Both the position numbers and the translations under genes were made by a program. From positions 124,001 to 188,000 of the forward strand of contig NZ_JIAW01000013.1 of NCBI RefSeq assembly GCF_000620625.1: a DNA stretch of 64,000 bases, given 5' to 3'. This document shows positions 7,362 to 15,879 of the stretch, piece after piece. Numbering within the stretch: position 1 is the first letter of the stretch; every line of letters begins with the position of its first letter. The DNA is from Mycobacterium sp. URHB0044 (lineage in GTDB: Bacteria; Actinomycetota; Actinomycetes; Mycobacteriales; Mycobacteriaceae). The notes under the pieces were generated by a model. The model worked only from the letters and a program-made list of their open reading frames with translations, was not told the DNA's origin and ran no database searches.

Positions 7362-9970
7362 AACTCCACCGTCTCACCCTGCGCAACTACCGCGGAATCG
7401 CCCACCGCGACATCGAGTTTCCCGACCGTGGCGTGGTCGTGATCAGCGGTGCCAACGAGATCGGCAAGTCGTCGATGATCGAGGCGGTCGACCTGCTGTT
7501 GCACGCCAAGGACCGCTCCTCCAAGAAGGAGGTCAAACAGGTCAAGCCCACCCACGTCGACGAGGGCGCGGAGATCGCGGCGGTCATCTCGACCGGTCCG
7601 TACCGGTTCGAGTACTTCAAGCGCTTCCACAAGCGGCCCGTCACCGAGCTGACCATCACCGCTCCGCGTCGGGAGCAGCTCACTGGCGACGAGGCGCACG
7701 AGCGGGTGCAGGCGATCCTGAAGGAGACCGTCGACATCGACCTCTGGCAGGCGCAGCGGGTCCTGCAGTCGAGCGCCACCGCACCGGTCGACCTGTCCGG
7801 TTCCGACGCGCTGTCCCGCGCGCTGGACGTGGCCGCCGGGCAGGCGGTGGCGCTGTCGGGGGCTGAGCCACTGCTGGTCGACCGCATCGATGCCGAATAC
7901 CGGCAGCACTTCACGGCGACCGGTCGGCCGACCGGCGACTGGGGCGCGGCGATCACCCGGTTGCGCGCCGCGCAGCAGGCGGTCGCCGACGGTGAAGCCG
8001 CGGTCGCCGAGGTCGACGACGCGGTGGCCCGGCACGCAGAGCTGACCGAGCAGTTGGCCCGGGTGACCGTCGAGCGCGCGAACGCCGCGAAGCGACTGGA
8101 CTCGGCCGCAGCTGCGGCCGAAACCGTCAAGGAGCTCACTGAGCGGTTGGTCCACGCACGCGCCCTCGCCGAGGCCGCGGCTCAGAAGCGCGCCGCCTCC
8201 GTTGCCGCGCTGGAGGAACGACGACGGCTGTGCGCCGACCTCGACGTCCGAGCCGCCACCATCCTGGAACTGGAGCAGTCGGTCGAACAGGTGACGGCCG
8301 AGGAAGCGTCCGCCTGCGAGGTGAAGGATCTGGCCGACGCGGCGGTGGCCGAGGCGAAGGCAGCCGTCGATGCGTGCCAGGCCAGGGTTGAGGCCGCACG
8401 CCGTACCCTCGAGCAGATCGCCCATCGCGACGAAGTCGCCAGGCTGACGGCGAAGCTGGAGAAGATCGACGCCGCCGACCGCGAACTGCTTCGCATCGAT
8501 CGCGAACTCGCAGGCATCGCCGTGACGGACGGCTCGATGCGCGACCTCGAGACCGCCGCCGCAGCGGTCCAGCTGGCCGCCGCGCGGGCCGAATCAGCTT
8601 CTGCCCGTGTCGAGTTGGTCTCGGCTGCCGACATCGAGGTGCTGGTCGCCGGCGAGGTCGTGGAGCTGGCCGCGGGTCAGGGCTGGTCGGCGAGCGCCGC
8701 GGGGCCCACCGACGTCGAACTGCCAGGGATGCTGACCGTACGCGTCGTGCCCGGCGAGCCGGCCGCCGACGCCCAGGCGGTTCTCGAAGCCGCCAGGGAG
8801 CACTTGACCGCTCGGCTGCAACGGGCCGGAGCGGCCGACGTCGACGCGGCTCGAGCGATCGATCAGCGGCGGCGCGAGCTGGTCGCATCCGCCGACCGCG
8901 TGCGGGCCGCACGGGATGCGTTGCGCGGCGACGATTCCATCGCGGTGATGCGGGCTCACCTCGCCGAACTGCGCAAGGAACAACCGGCCGACGTGTCGGG
9001 CGACGCCGAGGACGCGAAGGCCGAACTGAAGGCCGCGGTGGCCGACCATCGCCGGGCGGTCAGCGCGTGCGACCTGCGCTGCGAAGTGGCGACGGCGGCG
9101 GCGACGGCGGCGACCACCCAGGCCACGCGCGTGACGGTGCTGCGGGAGAAGCTGAGCAATGCCAGGACCGAGCTGGCCAAGGTCGGTGAACGCCTTGCTG
9201 CGCAACGGGAGTCGGAATCCGACGACGACCTGACGGCACGGGCGGAGGCAGAGAATGCGCGTGCCCGTGAGCTCGCGGCGGGGGTGCAGGCCGTAGAGAC
9301 CGAACTCGCGGGCACCGCACCCGCGGCCGTCGCCGAAGAACTCGCCGAGGCCACACGCTGCCACGAGGCCTTCGTGCGTCGGCACGGGGAGATCGGCGAG
9401 CAGCTGCGCGACACCACTGCGCAGTTGCGCGCGTACGGCACGCAGGGCAGGCAGGGCCAGTTGGACGCCGCTCGGATCGAGCTGCAGCACGCGGTGGCCG
9501 AGCACGCCCGGTTGGGCCGACGCGCTGCAGCGGTGGACGTGCTGCGGTCGGTGATGCTGCGACACCGCGACGACGCGCGGCTGCGCTACGTGCAACCGTT
9601 CCGCACCGAGGTGGAGCGGCTGGGACGCATCGTGTTCGGCGCCGACTTCGAGGTGGAAATCGACGCCGAGCTGCGCATCTGCACCCGCACGCTGGCGGGA
9701 CGCACGGTGCCGTACGACTCGCTGTCGGGTGGCGCTAAGGAGCAGCTCGGCATCGTGGCGCGGCTGGCGGGCGCGGCGCTGGTCGCCAAGGAGGACGGCG
9801 TGCCCGTGCTCATCGACGATGCGCTCGGATTCACCGATGCCGACCGGCTGACCAAGATGGGCGAAGTCTTCGACGCCGTGGGCGGTGACGGTCAAGTCAT
9901 CGTGCTGACCTGCAGCCCGGAGCGGTACGCCGCGGTGGGCGACGCGCTGCACATCCAATTGACCGCGTAG
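7358..9970 (+). CDS. SbcC/Rad50-like SMC ATPase, Rv1278-like
   Basis: 870 residues, overlapping its nuclease partner by ATGA. Head domain halves lie at the ends: Walker A 'GANEIGKSS' near residue 35, and near the C-terminus signature 'SLSGGAKEQ' and Walker B 'VLIDDALGF'. Between them are long Ala/Glu/Arg-rich heptads, an antiparallel coiled coil. No CxxC zinc hook is visible at the coiled-coil apex; the closest is a CxxxC ('CDLRC'). The C-terminal 'VIVLTCSPERY' is typical of the D-loop/H-loop region. Shorter than E. coli SbcC, like other actinobacterial versions. Confidence 0.88.
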   Translation: MKLHRLTLRNYRGIAHRDIEFPDRGVVVISGANEIGKSSMIEAVDLLLHAKDRSSKKEVKQVKPTHVDEGAEIAAVISTGPYRFEYFKRFHKRPVTELTITAPRREQLTGDEAHERVQAILKETVDIDLWQAQRVLQSSATAPVDLSGSDALSRALDVAAGQAVALSGAEPLLVDRIDAEYRQHFTATGRPTGDWGAAITRLRAAQQAVADGEAAVAEVDDAVARHAELTEQLARVTVERANAAKRLDSAAAAAETVKELTERLVHARALAEAAAQKRAASVAALEERRRLCADLDVRAATILELEQSVEQVTAEEASACEVKDLADAAVAEAKAAVDACQARVEAARRTLEQIAHRDEVARLTAKLEKIDAADRELLRIDRELAGIAVTDGSMRDLETAAAAVQLAAARAESASARVELVSAADIEVLVAGEVVELAAGQGWSASAAGPTDVELPGMLTVRVVPGEPAADAQAVLEAAREHLTARLQRAGAADVDAARAIDQRRRELVASADRVRAARDALRGDDSIAVMRAHLAELRKEQPADVSGDAEDAKAELKAAVADHRRAVSACDLRCEVATAAATAATTQATRVTVLREKLSNARTELAKVGERLAAQRESESDDDLTARAEAENARARELAAGVQAVETELAGTAPAAVAEELAEATRCHEAFVRRHGEIGEQLRDTTAQLRAYGTQGRQGQLDAARIELQHAVAEHARLGRRAAAVDVLRSVMLRHRDDARLRYVQPFRTEVERLGRIVFGADFEVEIDAELRICTRTLAGRTVPYDSLSGGAKEQLGIVARLAGAALVAKEDGVPVLIDDALGFTDADRLTKMGEVFDAVGGDGQVIVLTCSPERYAAVGDALHIQLTA

Positions 9971-9998
9971 CGGGCCAAGTACTCCTACACTCCGCGAC

Positions 9999-11540
9999 GT
10001 GGAGGCGGACTACATCGTTGTGGGAACGGGCTCGTCGGGCGCCGTGCTTGCCAGCCGGCTCAGCGCCGTGCCAGGCGTTCGGGTGGCGGTGGTGGAGGCG
10101 GGGCCGCGCGACAAGGACAAGTTCATCCACATCCCCGCGGCCTTCTCCAAGCTGTTCCGCAGCCCGGTCGACTGGAACTATCTGACCGAGCCGCAGAAAC
10201 ACCTCGACGGTCGCCAGATCTATTGGCCGCGCGGCAAGATGCTCGGCGGCTCGTCGTCGATGAACGCCATGATGTGGGTGCGCGGGTTCGCCGCGGACTA
10301 CGACGACTGGGGCGCGACCGCAGGCGAGGAGTGGTCCTTCGCAGGCGTCGAGAAGTACTTCGACCGGATCGAACGCGGACCGCTCGTCGTCTCGCCCCAG
10401 CGCAGCCCGCGCGGCTTGACTGCGGCGTGGCTTGCCGCCGTCGAAGAGCAGGGCCACCGGGTTGAAGCTCCGAATCAGGCGTCACCGGAAGGGTTTTGCC
10501 AGACGTTGGTCACCCAGCGCAGGGGAGCGAGGTGGAGCACCGCCGACGCCTACCTGAAACCGGCGCTGCGTCGGCAGAACCTGAAGCTGCTCACCAACGC
10601 CACAGTGACGCGGGTGCTGTTCGATGGCAACCGCGCCGTCGGGATCGAACTCCACATGGAAGGCCGGCGCGAAGTGATCCGGGCGCGGCGCGAAGTGTTG
10701 CTGTGCGCGGGTGCGATCAACACGCCCCAGCTGCTGATGCTGTCCGGCATCGGGGACCGCGATCAACTCGCCGAACACGGCATCGAAACCCTGCACCATG
10801 CACCGGAGGTCGGCTCCAATCTGCTCGACCACCTGGTGGTTCCGCTCGGCTTCAAGACACCACGCGACACCCTGATGGCCGCCGAGAAGCCGCTGGAACT
10901 GCTCAACTACTTCGGCAGGCGACGCGGCATGCTCACCTCGAACGTCGGCGAGGCCTACGGGTTCGTGCGGAGCAGGCCGGATCTCGCGCTGCCCGATCTG
11001 GAGTTGATCTTCGCCCCCGCCCCGTTCTTCGACGAGGGCATCGGCGAGCCGTACCCAGGCCACGCCGTCGTGATGGGGCCGATCCTGCTGAAGCCCAAGA
11101 GCACCGGCACCATTGCGCTGGCGTCGGCGGACCCGTTGGCCAAGCCGCTCATCGATCCGCGCTACCTGTCCGACGATGCGGGTGAGGACCGCGCGGCGTT
11201 GATGGAGGGGCTGCGGATCACCGCCAGGATCGCCGAGTCACCCGGGATGCGGGGCGTGATCACTGGCATTGCGCGGCCCGGCGGTGTCCGCGAGCTGACC
11301 GACGAGACGCTGGAGTCGGCGCTGAACACGGTGTCGCACACGCTGTATCACCCCGTGGGCACCTGCCGGATGGGCGCCGACGAGGGCAGCGTGGTCGATC
11401 CGCATCTGCGCGTGCGTGGCGTCGATGGGTTGCGCGTCGTCGACGCGTCGGTGATGCCGACGATCATCCGCGGGCACACCCACGCGCCGTGCGTGCTGAT
11501 CGGCGAGAAGGCGGCCGACCTGATCCGATCGTCCCCGTAG
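9999..11540 (+). CDS. GMC-family FAD oxidoreductase (choline dehydrogenase-like), Rv1279-like
   Basis: 513 residues with a GTG start at 9999. N-terminal Rossmann motif 'VVGTGSSGAVLASRLS' binds FAD, followed by GMC signature 1 'PRGKMLGGSSSMNAM' and signature 2 'GAINTPQLLMLSGIG'. The C-terminal catalytic segment has 'YHPVGTCRMG' (active-site His) and 'HTHAPCVLIGEKAADL'. The family oxidises alcohols; the substrate is not deducible. Transcribed alone, and separated from the convergent dehydrogenase gene by a strong hairpin. Confidence 0.88.
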   Translation: MEADYIVVGTGSSGAVLASRLSAVPGVRVAVVEAGPRDKDKFIHIPAAFSKLFRSPVDWNYLTEPQKHLDGRQIYWPRGKMLGGSSSMNAMMWVRGFAADYDDWGATAGEEWSFAGVEKYFDRIERGPLVVSPQRSPRGLTAAWLAAVEEQGHRVEAPNQASPEGFCQTLVTQRRGARWSTADAYLKPALRRQNLKLLTNATVTRVLFDGNRAVGIELHMEGRREVIRARREVLLCAGAINTPQLLMLSGIGDRDQLAEHGIETLHHAPEVGSNLLDHLVVPLGFKTPRDTLMAAEKPLELLNYFGRRRGMLTSNVGEAYGFVRSRPDLALPDLELIFAPAPFFDEGIGEPYPGHAVVMGPILLKPKSTGTIALASADPLAKPLIDPRYLSDDAGEDRAALMEGLRITARIAESPGMRGVITGIARPGGVRELTDETLESALNTVSHTLYHPVGTCRMGADEGSVVDPHLRVRGVDGLRVVDASVMPTIIRGHTHAPCVLIGEKAADLIRSSP

Positions 11541-11548
11541 CCCCTTAG

Positions 11549-11617
11549 CCCCCTCTTGTGATTTGGGCGTGATTCGTCACGCTGAACGCAACGGATCACG
11601 CCGAAATCGCAAAGGGG
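11549..11617. terminator. Long near-perfect hairpin between convergent genes
   Basis: Left arm 11549-11577 pairs with right arm 11591-11617 with few mismatches around a 13-base loop. The ends read ccccct and aggggg. It fills the 83-bp gap between two convergent stop codons, so a bidirectional transcription end is the simplest reading; no T-run follows on either strand. The size and symmetry would also suit a dispersed palindromic repeat. Confidence 0.65.
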
Positions 11618-11623
11618 GAGAGG

Positions 11624-12838
11624 TCAGAAGTAGGCGTTGGCGGGAAGGGCGGTGCCGTGCAACAGGTTCTCGCCGATTACACGGGCCTTGTAGGCGACGG
11701 GATTGTGCAACGTGATGGTGCGGATGTTGCGCCAGTGCCGGTCGAGGTTGCGCTGCTTGCTCGCCGCGCTGGCGCCGCCGAGTTCGAGTAGCCGGGTGGC
11801 CGCCTCGGGGGCGACGTCGTCGAGGTGCACCTTGACCTTGGCGACCTTCAGCTGTGCCTCGGCGGCCAGTTGTGGGTCGGGCCCGTCACCGGTGTCCGAC
11901 GCGGTGGCCCGCCCGATCGCCTCCGCGGCGTCGAGGACTGCGGCCCTGGCGATGTAGGCGGTGCTGGCCAGCACGCCGAGTTGACGCTGCAGCAGCGGAT
12001 CGTCGGTGGGCTTCTCGGTCGGTGCGTGGCTGAAGCTGCGATCCCGCGACCGCAGGAGCGCCACCCCGTCGTCGACGACGGCCGCGAGGACACCGGCGAC
12101 CACGGCGTGGATGTACAGCTGCAACGACGCGTACTGGACGGTCGGCACGGGATCCGCGTCGTAGGGCGAGTCGGACAACACCTCCTCGGCCGAGACGGCG
12201 ACGTCGGTGAAGATCGTGGTACCGGTACCGGTGCGGCGCTGACCGAAGCCGTCCCAGTCGTCGACGATCTGCACACCCGTCCGGTCGGCGGGGACGATCA
12301 CGATGGCCACCGAGTCGTGGTCGGTGGTCGCAGTCGCGGTGAGGTAGTCCGCGAACAGGGTGCCCGTGCTGTAGTACTTCTCGCCCGTCAGGCGGAAGCC
12401 GCCGGCGGGATCGGGTAGCAGTCGCGTGTTGAACACCAGGCTGCCAACGGCCAGCGAGCCCTTCTCGCTGAAGGCGTTGCCGAAGATCTTGCCGTCGGCG
12501 ACCGCGCGGAGCCAGCGCTGCGCCACTTCGTCGGAAACCGAACGCAGGCGCTCTTCGGTGAACCAGAAATGGGTCCGGAAGATGTGCGCCACAATGGGAT
12601 CGGCACGCGCCACGTCGATCACCGCGGAGAACACCTGCGGCACGGTGAATCCCGCGCCACCCAGCTCCGTCGGAAGCCGCAACGTGCCGAAGCCAGCTCG
12701 TTTGAGCGCGACGACTTGGTCAAAGGGGTTCTCGTCGTTGAGGTCTCGGTCCTTGGCGCCCGCAGCGATGCCGGCCAGTAGTTCGTCCCACTCGGGCGAA
12801 CCGGGTAGGACTCGGGGCGTGTTCTCGACGGTGGTCAT
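11624..12838 (-). CDS. Acyl-CoA-dehydrogenase-fold flavin monooxygenase, SfnB/DszC type
   Basis: 404 residues from ATG at 12838 (a longer frame adds six residues). Acyl-CoA dehydrogenase fold: helical N-domain, 'LPTELGGAGFTVPQ', beta-barrel with 'RLTGEKYYSTGT' and C-terminal helices. The end 'RTITLHNPVAYKARVIGE' with 'DRHWRNIR' is the hallmark of the SfnB/DszC/SoxC class, which act with reduced flavin on organosulfur compounds (sulfones, dibenzothiophene) rather than on acyl-CoA. Sulfur scavenging is thus a reasoned guess that fits the locus theme. Divergent from the next hydrolase gene. Not part of the M. tuberculosis backbone here. Confidence 0.8.
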   Translation of the reverse strand: MTTVENTPRVLPGSPEWDELLAGIAAGAKDRDLNDENPFDQVVALKRAGFGTLRLPTELGGAGFTVPQVFSAVIDVARADPIVAHIFRTHFWFTEERLRSVSDEVAQRWLRAVADGKIFGNAFSEKGSLAVGSLVFNTRLLPDPAGGFRLTGEKYYSTGTLFADYLTATATTDHDSVAIVIVPADRTGVQIVDDWDGFGQRRTGTGTTIFTDVAVSAEEVLSDSPYDADPVPTVQYASLQLYIHAVVAGVLAAVVDDGVALLRSRDRSFSHAPTEKPTDDPLLQRQLGVLASTAYIARAAVLDAAEAIGRATASDTGDGPDPQLAAEAQLKVAKVKVHLDDVAPEAATRLLELGGASAASKQRNLDRHWRNIRTITLHNPVAYKARVIGENLLHGTALPANAYF

Positions 12839-12957
12839 GACAACCGTTCTACGCAAGAGCCGCGGGTTCGAGCACGGCTTTGGATCACCCCGAACCTAAG
12901 AACGATGCTCGGAGGAGAAGAGTGCGGCGACGCGAGGCAGAATGGGAGGCGATGACC

Positions 12958-14211
12958 ATGAACGCCAGTCGCCGCAGGGCCCACAACAGGCTGGCCGCGC
13001 TGCCCGGTGTCCGACCCGTTCGCCGCCCCATCGGCGGGTCGCGGGCCGACCAGGAATTCGACCTCTACTACGCGCGCACCGGCCGCAAGTCGGACCATCC
13101 GCTGGTCGTGATCCCGGGCGGACCAGGTGCGGCATCGGTGGCGCTGTATCGGGGGCTGCGGCGGCGCGCGGCGGCCGATGGGCTCGACGTCATCATGATC
13201 GAGCATCGCGGGGTCGGCATGTCGCGCCACGACGACGCCGGTGCCGACCTGCCGCCGGAGGCCCTGACGGTCGACGCCGCCGTGGACGACATCGCCGCGG
13301 TGCTCGACGATGCCCACGTCGAGTCGGCGGTGGTGTACGGCACGTCGTACGGCACCTACCTGGCGGCGGGTCTCGGCGTGCGGCATCCCGGCCGGGTGCA
13401 CGCGATGATCCTCGATTCACCGCTGCTGTCGGCCGACGACGTCGACGCCGTGCGCACCGCGACCCGGCGCGTGCTGTGGGACGGTGCCGACCCGGACACC
13501 GCAGAGTTGGCGGCCAAGGTGCGTGCCCTCGTCGAGGACGGCGTACTCACGCCGGTCGCCGCCCAACTGGTCGCCGGCATGTACGGGTTCGTCGGTCCGA
13601 AGGTGCTGCGCCGCCAGCTCGATCTGCTGCTCCAGGGCCGCGGTTGGTTGTGGGGCGCCGTTGGGCTGGGCACCAGGCTGCTGCTCGACCGCAAGACGCC
13701 ATACCACCACGAACCAGACCTCGTCGGGCGGATCGGCTACCGCGAGCTCAACTACGCGGCCGTGCCCGACGGCGGTCCGCTCGACCCGGCGGTGGCATTC
13801 CGCGAAACGGCCACCGGCGACGTCGATTTCGTCGCGGAGCCCTACGATCTGATCGCGGCGATGCCCGGCTTCGGCTGGCCCACTGCTGTCATCTCGGGGG
13901 GCCGCGACCTCGTCACCCCGCGCGCTGTGGCGCAGCGGATCGTCTCATTGCTTCCTGATGCCGCACTGGTGGATCTGCCCACCGCGGGTCACAGTGTCAT
14001 CGACACCAGGGAGCGCACCGCGCTCGACGTCGTCAAGGCCGTCTACGCCGGCACCATGCACCAACTGCCAAGCCGCTCAGCGCAACTGGATGCGACGCCC
14101 GGGGGCATCGGCGTGCGGCTGCTGGTCCGCGCCATCGGCGCGGCCGCGGTCGCGGAAGCTGCGGTGCCATCCGTGGTACCCCGGGTGGTCCGCCGCGTCA
14201 CTACTTCATGA
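12958..14211 (+). CDS. Alpha/beta hydrolase, proline iminopeptidase-like
   Basis: 417 residues from ATG 12958, eight bases after GGGAGG (12944-12949); an in-frame GTG at 12922 behind GGAGGAG is an alternative. Oxyanion region 'VIPGGPGAASVAL', nucleophile elbow 'YGTSYGTYLA' (Ser), acid in 'SGGRDLVTP' and His in 'TAGHSVIDT' make a full catalytic triad. A helical cap lies between. This pattern is common to proline iminopeptidase/tripeptidyl peptidase relatives. Its 3' end overlaps oppA by 11 bp tail-to-tail, suggesting but not proving a link to peptide use. Confidence 0.8.
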   Translation: MNASRRRAHNRLAALPGVRPVRRPIGGSRADQEFDLYYARTGRKSDHPLVVIPGGPGAASVALYRGLRRRAAADGLDVIMIEHRGVGMSRHDDAGADLPPEALTVDAAVDDIAAVLDDAHVESAVVYGTSYGTYLAAGLGVRHPGRVHAMILDSPLLSADDVDAVRTATRRVLWDGADPDTAELAAKVRALVEDGVLTPVAAQLVAGMYGFVGPKVLRRQLDLLLQGRGWLWGAVGLGTRLLLDRKTPYHHEPDLVGRIGYRELNYAAVPDGGPLDPAVAFRETATGDVDFVAEPYDLIAAMPGFGWPTAVISGGRDLVTPRAVAQRIVSLLPDAALVDLPTAGHSVIDTRERTALDVVKAVYAGTMHQLPSRSAQLDATPGGIGVRLLVRAIGAAAVAEAAVPSVVPRVVRRVTTS

Positions 14212-15868
14212 AGCCGATCTTGGTGTAGTCGGCATCGGCCAGGCCGAACGCCCCGAAGTTCGCCAGATTGCTTCGCACCCCGACGTTTCCGGGTGACTGG
14301 GTCAACGGCAGGCTGAACACCTCTTCGAACAACATCTTGTCGACCTCGTTGGCCAGCGCGCGGGCCTTGGCGGGATCGAGCTCCGAGACGGTCTGTTCGA
14401 TCTTCGCGTCGATCTCGGGGCTGCCGATCTTGCCGAAGTTGCTCTCGGAATTCGTGCGATAGGTCTGAGTCAGGCTCGACAGGGCAAACGCGTCGGCGCC
14501 CCAGCCGAATTGGGCGATGTCGAAGTTGCCGACCGTGACGTAGTCGGTGAAGAAGCCCGCCGCAGGTCTGACGTCGAGGTCGAGCTTGACCCCGATCTGG
14601 GCAAGGTTGTTCTGGGCGACCTGCCCGTATTGCCGGGTGCTGAGCGCGTCGAACAGCACGTCGCGGATCACCAACTGGCGCCCGTCCTTCTCCCGGAACT
14701 GGCCGTTCATCCGCCAGCCCAGCGCGTCGAGTTCCTGCTTGGCCTTCTCGGGGTTGTAGGCGACCGCCCCGCTGTTGTCCTGATAACCCTCCTGGCCGGG
14801 AACGTAGACGTGGTTGTTCAGCGGAGCGGGTTTGTCGACGAGGCCACGCAATACGACGTTGGCGATGGCCTGGCGGTCGATGCCCTTGGCGACGGCGCGG
14901 CGCAGCGCCGGATCTTCCAGAATCGACCCCTTGGCGCCGTTGAACGTGAAGTGATACCAGGCGAGGCCGGGTGCGCGTCGGATGCTGATGCCCTCGGTGC
15001 GTCGCGCGATCTCCATCTCGTCGAGCGTCGCGAGACCCGACGCGTCGATCGTGTTGTTCTGCAACGCGGGGATGCGCGCGGCGTCGTCGAGGATGAGATA
15101 GGTGATGCTGTCCAGTAGCGGCGGCGTGCCCCACCACTTCGGGTTGCGGGTCAACGTGATTCGCTGCGCACCCCGGTCGAGGTTGGAGATGATGAACGGC
15201 CCGGCAGACGGTCCGGGACCGGTGAGTTGCGCCTTGTTGAACGCCTCGGGCGTAGCCGTCATGCTCTTGGGCAACAGCACGGTGCTGCCGGAGAACATGC
15301 CGCGCCAATCGGCCCATGGCTTCGCGAAGGTGATGACCGCCTGGCGATCGTCCACGCCGCGGGTGACCGATCCGACACGGTCGCTGCCGTTGGTCGCCGC
15401 GATCCCGAACGCCTTGTCCTTGCCGCTGGTCGCGTTGATCTGGGAGGCGATGTCCTCCCACGTGAGCGGTGTGCCGTCGGACCACACCGCCTTGGGATTG
15501 ATCGTGTAGGTGACGACCTGCGGATTGGTGCCCGTCAGTTCGACGCTGGTGAAGTAGTCGGTGTTCACGGTCGGGGAGCCGTCGGCGTTGATCCGGAACG
15601 CGCGAGGCATGGTGGGGCGCATCAGCGAGTGGGTGTCGGCGTCGTTGCCGTCGACGTGCAGCGAATTGAAGTTCGGTGGGAAGTCGGTCAGCGCCACCCG
15701 CAGGTTGCCGCCCTGCCGGAGGTTGGCGACGTCTTGGGGGTTGATGTCGTTGGTGCTGCTGACTTCGCCGCTGCCACCGGCCGACGGGGTCTCCCGGTTT
15801 CCGCTCGAGCAACTGGTCAGTACGAGTGCGGCGATGACGGTTGCCACAGCGAAGCGTCGGGTCCTCAT
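14201..15868 (-). CDS. oppA: Oligopeptide-binding lipoprotein OppA (SBP family 5)
   Basis: 555 residues; ATG at 15868 (GTG at 15874 also possible). Lipobox 'LVLTSC' with Cys20 anchors it to the membrane outside. SBP_bac_5 features include 'NLRVALTDFPPNFNSL' after the linker, 'WSDGTPLTWEDI', 'ALRRAVAKGIDRQAIAN' and a C-terminal 'KIGFMK'. Last gene of the oppB-oppC-oppD-oppA operon, 11 bases after oppD. Equivalent to Rv1280c, whose transporter takes up peptides including glutathione in M. tuberculosis. Confidence 0.92.
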   Translation of the reverse strand: MRTRRFAVATVIAALVLTSCSSGNRETPSAGGSGEVSSTNDINPQDVANLRQGGNLRVALTDFPPNFNSLHVDGNDADTHSLMRPTMPRAFRINADGSPTVNTDYFTSVELTGTNPQVVTYTINPKAVWSDGTPLTWEDIASQINATSGKDKAFGIAATNGSDRVGSVTRGVDDRQAVITFAKPWADWRGMFSGSTVLLPKSMTATPEAFNKAQLTGPGPSAGPFIISNLDRGAQRITLTRNPKWWGTPPLLDSITYLILDDAARIPALQNNTIDASGLATLDEMEIARRTEGISIRRAPGLAWYHFTFNGAKGSILEDPALRRAVAKGIDRQAIANVVLRGLVDKPAPLNNHVYVPGQEGYQDNSGAVAYNPEKAKQELDALGWRMNGQFREKDGRQLVIRDVLFDALSTRQYGQVAQNNLAQIGVKLDLDVRPAAGFFTDYVTVGNFDIAQFGWGADAFALSSLTQTYRTNSESNFGKIGSPEIDAKIEQTVSELDPAKARALANEVDKMLFEEVFSLPLTQSPGNVGVRSNLANFGAFGLADADYTKIGFMK

Positions 15869-15879
15869 GCGCACCGACT

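Noticed and set aside
6896..8425. Reverse-strand open frame of about 500 codons across the SbcD/SbcC-like genes
   Set aside because: Overlaps well-supported genes on the other strand, with no domain motif or ribosome site; GC-rich shadow.
11549..11617. Idea of a CRISPR repeat or tRNA-like fold
   Set aside because: A single hairpin without regular spacers or cloverleaf; it fits a terminator or palindromic element.
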